Made by a program: the position numbers and the translations under genes. From Polaromonas eurypsychrophila (GTDB taxonomy: Bacteria; Pseudomonadota; Gammaproteobacteria; Burkholderiales; Burkholderiaceae_C): a DNA stretch of 64,000 bases. The notes beneath the pieces were generated by a model. It made no database searches and was not told the DNA's origin. It saw nothing but the letters and a program-made list of their open reading frames with translations. Shown one piece after another: positions 34,218-41,592 of the stretch; within the stretch, counting starts at the first letter, position 1, and each line of letters opens with the position of its first letter. Location: positions 62,001 to 126,000 of the forward strand of contig NZ_BMIG01000006.1 in NCBI RefSeq assembly GCF_014641715.1, written 5' to 3'.

Positions 34218-34646
34218 TCAGGCGAGCGGACCCTGGTCCAGCGGCAAGGAGCCATTGGGCATGCCGCCTGTGAGTTTCAGCCGGTCCGCAGCTTTGGCAA
34301 TGCCCTCGCGGTCACCCCGCCACAATGCACCGACATAGGCGCGGTAGTCAGCATGCCAATCGGCCGCGTCTTCAAGCGCGTCCAGCACACCCGATACCTG
34401 ATCCAGCTCCTGCACATGCGCCGCGACCTCCACGGCCAGCGTGCAGGTGGTGTTGATGACGCGGTCGAAATCCTCATCCTCCGGTGTCAAGGCGCTGATA
34501 CCGAATAAGTCGAATATCTGCGCAATCGATGCGGCAGACGCCGGGTCCAGCGACTCTTCGCCGGTCTGCGGGTCGCGTGTTTTTTCGGCAGGAAACATAG
34601 CTTGTTCGGAGGCTGCGAGAAGTTGCTCGCGAAATAACACGGTCAT
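34218..34646 (-). CDS. Hypothetical acidic protein
   Basis: 142 residues from ATG 34646, which has GGAGAC 5 bp upstream; the open frame continues upstream but overlaps the response regulator gene and lacks such a site. All-helical and acidic. It contains DPQTGEESLDPASAASIAQI and 'ALTPEDEDFDRVINTTCTLA'. I do not recognise a family. It lies between the single-domain response regulator and the MlaE-like operon on the same strand and may be cotranscribed with either. Confidence 0.6.
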   Translation of the reverse strand: MTVLFREQLLAASEQAMFPAEKTRDPQTGEESLDPASAASIAQIFDLFGISALTPEDEDFDRVINTTCTLAVEVAAHVQELDQVSGVLDALEDAADWHADYRAYVGALWRGDREGIAKAADRLKLTGGMPNGSLPLDQGPLA

Positions 34647-34714
34647 GCCGTCTCCAGAATAAATGACGCGCCATCTCAGCGCGGCACACAAGTTTAGGCC
34701 ATGCGACATGCCGC

Positions 34715-35128
34715 TCAGGCGGCGAGTGACTTGCAGTAATTGAGAAAGTCGTCCATCTCGGTCCCCTTGTCGAACACCGCATCCGCGCGCAAGGCCAGGC
34801 ACTTCTGGCGCATAGCATCGGTGAGTTCCCCACTCAGAACCACCACCCGCTGCTCAGGCCGGCGCGTGGTACACCAGCTCAGTGCACCCACGCCGCTGCC
34901 TTTTTTGAGATGCAGATCCACCACCACGAGATCCCAGGCGCTGTCGTTGGACGACAGCCAGTTGGTCGCAGAGATTTCGTTGTCCGCATAAAACAGGACT
35001 TCCACCGAGGGTATGTCGCGCAGCGCATCCGCAATGATGTTGCGCAGCACCACGTTGTCCTCAACAAGAAATACCTTGAGCGAGGGGTGTCCCTTCCGGG
35101 TGTTGTGATGTGTATCTTTTACCCGCAT
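34715..35128 (-). CDS. Stand-alone response regulator receiver domain
   Basis: 137 residues from ATG 35128; the frame upstream has no better start. CheY-like: acidic pair in FLVEDNVVLRN (Glu23, Asp24), phosphoacceptor Asp71 in WDLVVVDLHLKKGSG, Ser in VVVLSGELTD and Lys in AVFDKGTEMDDF. No output domain. It is probably an intermediate in a phosphorelay; no kinase is adjacent, but the double hybrid kinase in this window is one possible partner. Confidence 0.85.
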   Translation of the reverse strand: MRVKDTHHNTRKGHPSLKVFLVEDNVVLRNIIADALRDIPSVEVLFYADNEISATNWLSSNDSAWDLVVVDLHLKKGSGVGALSWCTTRRPEQRVVVLSGELTDAMRQKCLALRADAVFDKGTEMDDFLNYCKSLAA

Positions 35129-35282
35129 CTGAGTTCCACTGTTGCCCAAAGTGTAGACGCCACGGCAGAGTGGACGCACCGCCCAACCCAGCCACGCCCT
35201 GAACGACAAGCTCAACGCAGCTTTTGTGCAAATCCATGCAGGGCGTCAGAGTTGCCGACACAGCGCCAGCAAAGACCCGGCC

Positions 35283-35468
35283 TCAGCGCTGATTGAATCG
35301 ATAGGACCGCTTGGGGGACCAGGGCTTGGCCACCTGTTTTCCCAGCTGCGAACCAGGCGCAAATGGCCAGGCGTTGACCATCGTGGCACCGGCGCGGCTG
35401 GCCTGCGGGCCCGCGTCATCGGCGGTCTTCGTGGCTTTCAATTCCTTGGAGTCTGATGGTTTGCGCAT
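35283..35468 (-). CDS. Small basic hypothetical protein (61 aa)
   Basis: ATG at 35468 with AAAGGA 5 bp upstream. Sequence begins MRKPSDSKELKATKTADDAG and ends in a Lys/Arg-rich tail (SPKRSYRFNQR). No domain recognised; low complexity suggests a disordered protein. The good ribosome binding site is the main support. It lies downstream of the methyltransferase gene on the same strand. Confidence 0.45.
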   Translation of the reverse strand: MRKPSDSKELKATKTADDAGPQASRAGATMVNAWPFAPGSQLGKQVAKPWSPKRSYRFNQR

Positions 35469-35498
35469 AACGATCCTTTGATGTTCATTCAAGACTGT

Positions 35499-36449
35499 TC
35501 ATGCCTTCACGGCGACCAGCCCGACGGCGGCGATCCGGTCCGCCTGGCGGTACAGCGTCCGTTCCAGCTCTTCTCCGAAGACGTCAGGGTCGATTTCGGC
35601 ATAGGTGTAGGTGCAGCCGGCCTGCCCGAGAAATGGCTCCATCTCCCGGATGAAATGATCAACACCGTTCACGATCGCGACACCGGTATACAGAATCAAC
35701 CGTCCGCACGGCAGCAGGCGCTGCAGGGCCTGGGCGCCTATCTTTACACTCAGTGCCCGGCCCAGATCTCCACCGCCATGCCGGTAGGCACGCCCGGCGT
35801 CGTCTTCAAGGTAAGGGGGGTTCGACAGCACCACATCAAAATCACCCGTGACGGCGGACAATGCATCGCCCGCCGCAAGCTCAACGTCTACACCAGCCGA
35901 GGCCGAGTTGATGCCGGCATATCGCAGGGCCAGCGGGTTGATGTCATTGAGCGTGACTTGCGCGCCCACGCGCAGACGCGCCGCCAGGATGCCACCGGCG
36001 CCACTGCCGCATCCCACGTCCGCGATTCGCAGTGGCTTGCCTGCAGCGGCCACCGGTATGTGATCGCGGATCAGGTTCAGGAAGCGGTAGGTGTCCGGGC
36101 CGAAAAAAACGGCATCGTTGGCCAGCGTGGGAAACGCCGAATGCACGAACAAGTCACCGTCAAAACTTGCTACCCTGACGCGACTGCGGTACAGCGTATC
36201 TTCGCGCAACACCAGGCCGTGCAGTAGCAGCAAGTCCAGCAGGGCGGCCGGCATGGCCCGTTCAGAAAAGCCCAGGGACCAGCCAAAAATATCGCGCAAG
36301 TTGGTGGCCGGAATGCCCTGCCGGTTCGCCAGCACCCGCGCATGTGTGAGCGGAGTGACCGTGGTGAATTCGTAAGCCTGCTCTCGCAAATGTTGCAGCA
36401 AGGCCCTGAGTGCGGCGTCAAATGTGGCCCCCCCGTCAGGCGTAAGCAT
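35499..36449 (-). CDS. Class I SAM-dependent methyltransferase with NPPY motif
   Basis: 316 residues from ATG 36449. The N-terminal ~140 residues are a helical substrate-recognition domain. The Rossmann domain follows: motif I RIADVGCGSGAGGILAAR, VTLNDINPLALRYAGIN, AAGDALSAV, and motif IV VVLSNPPYLED (Asn210). NPPY is used to methylate planar nitrogens (adenine N6, guanine N2, glutamine amide), so the target is a nucleic acid or a protein glutamine; the closest style is HemK/RsmC-like. A short upstream frame ends in TGATG overlapping this start, which hints at coupled translation. Confidence 0.8.
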   Translation of the reverse strand: MLTPDGGATFDAALRALLQHLREQAYEFTTVTPLTHARVLANRQGIPATNLRDIFGWSLGFSERAMPAALLDLLLLHGLVLREDTLYRSRVRVASFDGDLFVHSAFPTLANDAVFFGPDTYRFLNLIRDHIPVAAAGKPLRIADVGCGSGAGGILAARLRVGAQVTLNDINPLALRYAGINSASAGVDVELAAGDALSAVTGDFDVVLSNPPYLEDDAGRAYRHGGGDLGRALSVKIGAQALQRLLPCGRLILYTGVAIVNGVDHFIREMEPFLGQAGCTYTYAEIDPDVFGEELERTLYRQADRIAAVGLVAVKA

Positions 36450-36607
36450 CAGCAAGCCCAGCTTGCCCGGGCAGCAACGCAGGCCAGGCGGCCCGGATAT
36501 TCCGGCCCGGCCGCCATGCGAGTGTCCACGGTGGGTTCCGCACGGTTGAAAAACTTCTTGATCACATATGCTCCGCGGCCCAGCGTGAACCGCCGGTTGC
36601 GATTCAA
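36449..36607 (-). CDS. Possible small upstream ORF overlapping the methyltransferase start
   Basis: A 52-codon frame from TTG 36607 (no ATG available) to a TGA that shares its A with the methyltransferase ATG (TGATG). It encodes a basic peptide with RFTLGRGAYVIKKFFNRAEP. The overlap is what one would expect of a translationally coupled leader, but the start is weak and no homolog is known to me. Confidence 0.25.
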   Translation of the reverse strand: MNRNRRFTLGRGAYVIKKFFNRAEPTVDTRMAAGPEYPGRLACVAARASWAC

Positions 36608-36784
36608 GCACTGTCCAATGGAATCAGACTAGGACGCGGGTCGGGTCACCCATGTAGGAAATGGATGAAGATCAGGTAGGTGAGGTCAAGGCGCGACCCA
36701 CACTCCAGCGCAGCCCCGGGACAGGGCTGCGGCCCACCTGCTACGGACTGATGCCGCTATGCAATTCGTAGCGTAGGCGGGACA
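36608..36784. other. Intergenic region with a 7-bp hairpin downstream of psd
   Basis: Between the stop of psd (36785, minus) and the small upstream ORF. GCAGCCC/GGGCTGC (36710-36716 with 36724-36730) forms a stem about 55 bp after the psd stop, but no T-run follows. Nothing else was recognised. Confidence 0.35.
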
Positions 36785-37633
36785 TCAGACCGCAAAACCA
36801 GCCATTTCTTCACCCAGGCGAACCGCCGCACCCGGCGTCCAGGCAGGGTTGAAACGGCAGGGTCCCTGCGGAAACAGCAGCACGACGGTGGAGCCGAGCA
36901 GGAAGCGCCCCATCTCCTCGCCTTGCCGCAGTGCCACCGGCTCGGCGTCATAACGCCAATCGCGCACTTCGCGCGTCCTCGGCGGATTGACGACGCCATG
37001 CCAGACCGTCGCCATGCTGCCGACGATGGTGGCCCCCACCAGCACCAGCACAAAAGGGCCGCGCGCCGACTCGAACACACAAACCACGCGTTCGTTGCGT
37101 GCAAACAGGCCCGGCACACCACGCGCCGTGGCCGGGTTGACCGAAAACAGCTCTCCCGGCACATAAATCATGCGGCTCAATCGTCCGTCGGCCGGCATGT
37201 GGATGCGGTGATAGTCCTTGGGGCTAAGGTAAATCGTGGCAAAGCTGCCGCCGTCGAAACGCGCGGCCAGCTCCCGGTCGCCACCGACCAGGGCGGTGGT
37301 CGAATAGTGGTGGCCTTTGGCCTGGAAAATCTGATCGCCCGCGATGGCGCCAAACTGGCTGATCGCGCCGTCAACCGGGCAGATCAGATCGGCGTCGGCC
37401 AGCGGCCTCGCGCCGGCTTGGAGTGCCCGCGTGAAAAAATCGTTGAAGCTCGCGTAGCTGCTGATATTCGGGTTGGCCGCCTCGGCCATGTTGACGCCGT
37501 ACTTGCCGATGAACCAGCGGATGATGCCCGTGGTGATGGCACCGCCGCGCATGGACGCAATATGGCGGCCGAACTCGGTGATCGCCCGTTTGGGCAGAAG
37601 GTATTGCAACAGGACTTCGGATCGTTCGGACAC
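36785..37633 (-). CDS. psd: Phosphatidylserine decarboxylase proenzyme
   Basis: 282 residues starting with GTG 37633. It makes phosphatidylethanolamine from phosphatidylserine at the inner membrane. Seen: CPVDGAISQFGAI, the catalytic FATIYLSPKDYHRIHMPADG, VWHGVVNPP, and the self-cleavage site FLLGSTVVLLFP, where Ser248 of LGST becomes the pyruvoyl group separating the beta and alpha chains. Full length for the bacterial type. Confidence 0.95.
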   Translation of the reverse strand: MSERSEVLLQYLLPKRAITEFGRHIASMRGGAITTGIIRWFIGKYGVNMAEAANPNISSYASFNDFFTRALQAGARPLADADLICPVDGAISQFGAIAGDQIFQAKGHHYSTTALVGGDRELAARFDGGSFATIYLSPKDYHRIHMPADGRLSRMIYVPGELFSVNPATARGVPGLFARNERVVCVFESARGPFVLVLVGATIVGSMATVWHGVVNPPRTREVRDWRYDAEPVALRQGEEMGRFLLGSTVVLLFPQGPCRFNPAWTPGAAVRLGEEMAGFAV

Positions 37634-37700
37634 GCAGGCTCACTCTGGTCAGGGAAAGCGCCCATTCTATCGATGCAGGTGGAGGCTTCCCCGTTCATGC

Positions 37701-38852
37701 TTACTGTGGCTGCAGGCGCAGCAGCCGGCCCTGCGGGCTGTCGGTCAGCACATACAGCAGCCCGTCCGGGCCCTGCCGCACGTCACGGACGCGGCCACCG
37801 CCCTCCAGCAACTTGTGCTCGCGCATCACCTTGCCCCTGAAGGGCTGGTTCAGTTCGATGCGGTTGAGGTAACCGAACTTCAGCGACCCGACAAACAGGT
37901 TGCCCTGCCAGGCCTTGCCGTACTTGTCGCTGCTCAAAAACGCCATGCCTGAGGGTGCAATCGACGGCACCCAGTAATGCAAGGGCTGCTCCAGACCGGT
38001 TTTGGCGGTGATGCCTTCGCCCATCTTGCCGCCGCCGTAGTTCTCGCCATAAGTGATCACCGGCCAGCCGTAGTTGCGGCCCGGCTGCGGCAGATTGATT
38101 TCATCGCCGCCCTGCGGGCCGTGTTCATGGGTCCAGTAGCTGCCGTCGGGTGCCAGCGTCGCGCCCTGCAGGTTGCGGTGGCCGTAGCTCCAGATTTCGG
38201 GCAATGCGCCGGCCCGGCCCACAAAGGGGTTGTCCCTGGGCACGCTGCCGTCCTTGTTGATGCGAACCACTTTGCCGTGGTGGTTGTCGAGCTTTTGCGC
38301 GTCCTGCATGCGGGAATAGCGGTCACCCAGCGTCAAAAACAGCGTGCCGTCGGGTTTACCGTCTTTGCTGCCCTCGACAATGCGGCAGCCAAAATGTGCG
38401 CTGCTGGCAAACTTGGGTTTTTGGCTGAAGATCACCTTGACATCTTCAAGCCGCGAATTGTCCGCCGCCAGGGCCGCGCTGGCCAGCGCCGTGCTGTTTC
38501 CGCCCGACGCCGCAGCCTCTGAATAACAAAAGTAAACCCGCCGGTTGGCCGCAACATCCGCATCGACCACCACGTCGAGCAGGCCGCCTTGCCCGCCGAC
38601 GTCAATGGCAGGCAAACCCGGCAAAGGCGGGCCGAGCCGGCCATCGGCTTCGATCACCCGCATGCGACCAGGGCGCTCGGTCACCAGAAAGCGGCCTTGC
38701 GGTAGAAAACTGACAGCCCAGGGATTTTGCAAGCCAGTGGCAACGACCTCGGATCGCACGCCTTGCGCTTGCGCCGTGCTGACCGCGACCCAACCTGAAA
38801 ACGCTACTAAAAACATAGCTGCTCGCGCATGACCGGTATGGGCTGAAGGCAT
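37701..38852 (-). CDS. PQQ-dependent sugar (aldose) dehydrogenase family protein
   Basis: 383 residues from ATG 38852, which has GAGAGG 7 bp upstream. Signal peptide with AQA cleavage near residue 30. Six-bladed beta-propeller of the soluble glucose dehydrogenase/YliI group: GLQNPWAVSFLPQGRFLVTE, GGQGGLLDVVVDADVAANRR, GDRYSRMQDAQKLDNHHGKV, SYGHRNLQG, WTHEHGPQGGDEIN. These contain the His and Arg residues that bind PQQ and calcium in the family. It should oxidise sugars in the periplasm. The first ~17 codons, including the start ATG, lie inside an R1 repeat copy. Confidence 0.88.
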   Translation of the reverse strand: MPSAHTGHARAAMFLVAFSGWVAVSTAQAQGVRSEVVATGLQNPWAVSFLPQGRFLVTERPGRMRVIEADGRLGPPLPGLPAIDVGGQGGLLDVVVDADVAANRRVYFCYSEAAASGGNSTALASAALAADNSRLEDVKVIFSQKPKFASSAHFGCRIVEGSKDGKPDGTLFLTLGDRYSRMQDAQKLDNHHGKVVRINKDGSVPRDNPFVGRAGALPEIWSYGHRNLQGATLAPDGSYWTHEHGPQGGDEINLPQPGRNYGWPVITYGENYGGGKMGEGITAKTGLEQPLHYWVPSIAPSGMAFLSSDKYGKAWQGNLFVGSLKFGYLNRIELNQPFRGKVMREHKLLEGGGRVRDVRQGPDGLLYVLTDSPQGRLLRLQPQ

Positions 38853-38856
38853 ATTT
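38802..38856 (+). repeat. R1 copy 7, inside the start of the sugar dehydrogenase gene
   Basis: cgctactaaaaacatagctg, then CTCGCGCATGACCGGTATGGGCTGAAGGCATATTT. Read on the minus strand it encodes the signal-peptide n-region and part of the hydrophobic core (MPSAHTGHARAAMFLVAF), in the same frame as R1 copies 9, 10 and 12. Confidence 0.7.
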
Positions 38857-39088
38857 ACCTCTCGTTTTCTTGCTGTGGTGCAGAAGGGGCCCAATTGGGC
38901 CAGACGAACAGTCAATATGCCATCAAGCCATTGCCAGTGCAGGCACGGCGGCTTTGTCGCCACCTGCAGCGCTTTTGAAGGAAAAAAGGCATTTTGTTTA
39001 ATGTCGTTACAAATCAATGGTTTAACAACGTAATCTAGAAAAAACTTTAGCTTGACGTAGGACTGGTCCTTCAAGTACTCTAGCGCCC

Positions 39089-39637
39089 ATGCGTTTCACC
39101 CTGCTCGTCACCAGCCTTCTGCTTGTCGCCACGGCGCACGCCAGCCCCGGCCATTCCGGCGACGAGATGGACAAATTCCTGTCCGACAAAGGCCTGTTGA
39201 ACCGGATTGACCAAGTGCGTCAGTCGGTCGGTCACAAGGCGTCCGAACTGGTCATCAATGCCATGGGGTTTCTCGGTGTGCCTTACCGGCGCGGCGGAAA
39301 CTCGGTGGAAACCGGTGTGGACTGCAGTGGTTTTGTCAAAGCCATCTATGAACAAACCGTCGGCCTGATCCTGCCGCGCCGCGCCGAGCAACAGGCCGCC
39401 GCCACCCAGAACATTGACCGGACTGAACTGCAGCCGGGTGATCTGGTGTTTTTCAACACCATGAAGCGGGCTTTCAGCCATGTCGGCATTTATGTCGGCG
39501 ACGGCAAGTTCATCCATGCTCCCAAACCGGGCGCCGAAGTCCGCGTTGAAAGCATGGGGGTCGCTTACTGGGCGCGCCGTTTTGACGGCGCTCGCCGCGT
39601 GCAGGGCGGCCTGCCCACGAACACTTCGGGCGAATAA
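39089..39637 (+). CDS. NlpC/P60 family peptidoglycan endopeptidase
   Basis: 182 residues with signal peptide (cleavage near ATAHA-SP). Catalytic Cys79 in GVDCSGFVKAIY, His131 in FSHVGIYVGDG, and a third polar residue His in KFIHAPKPG. It should cleave D-glutamyl-meso-diaminopimelate bonds in periplasmic murein. AT-rich DNA upstream (38990-39080) is a likely promoter region. Confidence 0.9.
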   Translation: MRFTLLVTSLLLVATAHASPGHSGDEMDKFLSDKGLLNRIDQVRQSVGHKASELVINAMGFLGVPYRRGGNSVETGVDCSGFVKAIYEQTVGLILPRRAEQQAAATQNIDRTELQPGDLVFFNTMKRAFSHVGIYVGDGKFIHAPKPGAEVRVESMGVAYWARRFDGARRVQGGLPTNTSGE

Positions 39638-39693
39638 ACACTCAGCGCCGCGCTGGCGCCTGCTTGCCGGCCTTTTCGGGCCTTTTCCAGCGC

Positions 39694-40692
39694 TTATTCC
39701 GCTTTGACTCCTGCATCCCGGATCACCTTGGCCCACTTGGTGGTTTCCAGGGCAATAAACGCATCAAATTCCTCGGGCGTGCCACCGGCCCCAAAAGTAC
39801 CCATGGCGTCGAGCCGCGCGCGTGTCTCGTCGCTGCGGATGATGCGCCCCACTTCGTCCGACATGCGTTTGACGATGTCTTTGGGCGTCGCTGCGGGCGC
39901 CAGCATGCCGGCCCAGGTGCTGCCGGTGAAGCCCGCAAACCCCTGCTCGATAAAGGTCGGCACATCGGGCACTGCTGGCAGGCGCCGGTCACTGGCCACG
40001 CCGATCAGGCGCACCTTGCCAGCCTTGCCCTGGTTGATCAAGCCAGTGGGCGCGTCAAAGAAAAGCTGAATCTGCCCACCGATCAAATCCGTCAGCGCCG
40101 GCACCGCGCCGCGATAGGGAATGTGCACCATATAGATTTTGGTGATGGCCTTGAGCAACTCGCTGGTCAGATGTGCGGCCGACCCATTGCCTGAGGAGCC
40201 AAAGCTGATCTTGCCCGGGTTGGCGCGCGCGTAGTCAATCAGCTGTTTCGCGGTTTTAAAAGGCGCGTCGTTGTTGACGGCAGCCAGCAACGGCGATACC
40301 CCCATCAGCGACACGCCGGTCAGGTCCTTGCGGGGGTCATAGGGCAGCTTGGGATACAGGGTGGTGTTGGCGGCATAAGCTGCAATGACCACCGCAAAGG
40401 TGCTGCCGTCGGCCGGGGCCTTGGCCAGCAGGTCCACCCCGATGATGCTGTTGGCGCCCGGCTTGTTGTCGATGGTGACGGTTTGCTGCAGGCGGTTTTG
40501 CAGGCCCACCTGAACCATCCGCGCCATCTGGTCGGTGAAACCGCCCGGTGTGTAAGGCACGATGATGCGGATCGGCTTGTTCGGCCATGCCGGCTGTGCC
40601 AGCAAGGGTGCACACACGGTGGCGGCACCGGCCGTGATGGAGAGATTAAAGCAGCGTCGCGACAGCGTGCGCGGGGAAGCGGGGTCAACCAT
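39694..40692 (-). CDS. Tripartite tricarboxylate transporter receptor, TctC/Bug family
   Basis: 332 residues, start ATG 40692 with GGAG upstream. Signal: SRRCFNLSITAGAATVCAPL, with a partial twin-Arg. Bug motifs: PNKPIRIIVPYTPGGFTDQM, IDNKPGANSIIGVDLLAKAP, FGSSGNGSAAHLTSELL, HIPYRGAVPALTDLIGGQIQ. It is a periplasmic binding protein divergent from the molybdenum hydroxylase/sox operon. Ligand unknown. Confidence 0.88.
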   Translation of the reverse strand: MVDPASPRTLSRRCFNLSITAGAATVCAPLLAQPAWPNKPIRIIVPYTPGGFTDQMARMVQVGLQNRLQQTVTIDNKPGANSIIGVDLLAKAPADGSTFAVVIAAYAANTTLYPKLPYDPRKDLTGVSLMGVSPLLAAVNNDAPFKTAKQLIDYARANPGKISFGSSGNGSAAHLTSELLKAITKIYMVHIPYRGAVPALTDLIGGQIQLFFDAPTGLINQGKAGKVRLIGVASDRRLPAVPDVPTFIEQGFAGFTGSTWAGMLAPAATPKDIVKRMSDEVGRIIRSDETRARLDAMGTFGAGGTPEEFDAFIALETTKWAKVIRDAGVKAE

Positions 40693-41088
40693 GGTTTCTC
40701 CAAAAGGGAAAACCTATTCTGGGACGACGCTCAGTCATGCGCCTAGCGGGTTTGCCCCCAAAATCCGCCTAAACACGCATCTCTGGCACCTTCGCGACGC
40801 GTGTTGTTCTGCAAAGCGGAATCAGAATGATTGTCAAGACCAGCCAGACGCATTGCCGGTGCCTTGTTCCCGATTTTTGCTTTGTTCACGCTGCGAATGC
40901 CGTCGGCGTTCATGGGTGACACCCGGTTTACAGGCGGTACGCACGGTGGCGGCGTTGAAATCGTATCCTTGGCCCATGCAGGTCAGTACTTTACTCAGGT
41001 ATAGCTATATGGGGTGCGCCTGGGCAATGCCAGCGCTACCATCTATCGGGTTTACCGGTCCACATTCTGAAAAAACAGGAGCGCAACC
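40693..41088. other. Intergenic region upstream of the Mo-hydroxylase/sox operon
   Basis: 396 bp between divergent genes. No convincing coding frame. It should hold promoters for both directions; AACAGGAG lies just before the ATG at 41089 as ribosome binding site. A tatagctatatgggg stretch near 41003 is weakly reminiscent of an R1 core but lacks the rest. Confidence 0.4.
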
Positions 41089-41592
41089 ATGGCCAAACTG
41101 AACGTCAACGGCAGCGTTAGGGAGTTTCAGGCGGAGGGTGACACCCCCCTGCTCTGGGTCATCCGGGAGCAGCTCGGGCTCACCGGAACCAAGTACGGCT
41201 GCGGCATCGCGCAATGCGGCGCCTGTGCTGTGCACATCGACGGCGTAGTCACACGCAGTTGCGTACGACCAGTCTCCAGCGTCGGCGCCAATCAGAAAAT
41301 CGTGACTATCGAGGGCCTGTCACGCGACGGCTCGCACCCGGTCCAAAAAGCCTGGGCCGCGCTCGATGTACCGCAGTGCGGCTACTGCCAGTGCGGCATG
41401 GTGATGACGGCGGTCGCCCTGCTCAAAACCAAACCCAACCCGACCGACGCCGATATCGACCAGGCCATGACCAACATCTGCCGCTGCGGTACCTACAACC
41501 GGGTACGGGCGGCCATCAAGGTAGTGGCTGCCGGCGGCAACACCAAAAGCGCTGCGCTGGCGATCCAGCACACCGACGGGAGCACGACATGA
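41089..41592 (+). CDS. 2Fe-2S subunit of a xanthine-oxidase-family molybdenum hydroxylase (IorA-like)
   Basis: 167 residues, strong AGGAG before the ATG. N-terminal plant-type ferredoxin cluster ligands Cys38, Cys43, Cys46, Cys58 (YGCGIAQCGAC) and second cluster Cys97, Cys100, Cys131, Cys133 (QCGYCQCGM; NICRCGTYNR). This is the small subunit of isoquinoline 1-oxidoreductase/aldehyde-dehydrogenase type enzymes that lack a FAD subunit and pass electrons to a cytochrome. Its TGA overlaps the ATG of the large subunit gene (ATGA). It has no signal of its own and is probably co-exported with the Tat-tagged large subunit. Confidence 0.92.
   Translation: MAKLNVNGSVREFQAEGDTPLLWVIREQLGLTGTKYGCGIAQCGACAVHIDGVVTRSCVRPVSSVGANQKIVTIEGLSRDGSHPVQKAWAALDVPQCGYCQCGMVMTAVALLKTKPNPTDADIDQAMTNICRCGTYNRVRAAIKVVAAGGNTKSAALAIQHTDGSTT

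Noticed and set aside
40562..41101. Plus-strand frame of 179 codons before the Mo-hydroxylase operon
   Set aside because: Half of it is antisense to the Bug gene and the rest has no recognisable feature; the region is treated as promoter-bearing intergenic DNA.
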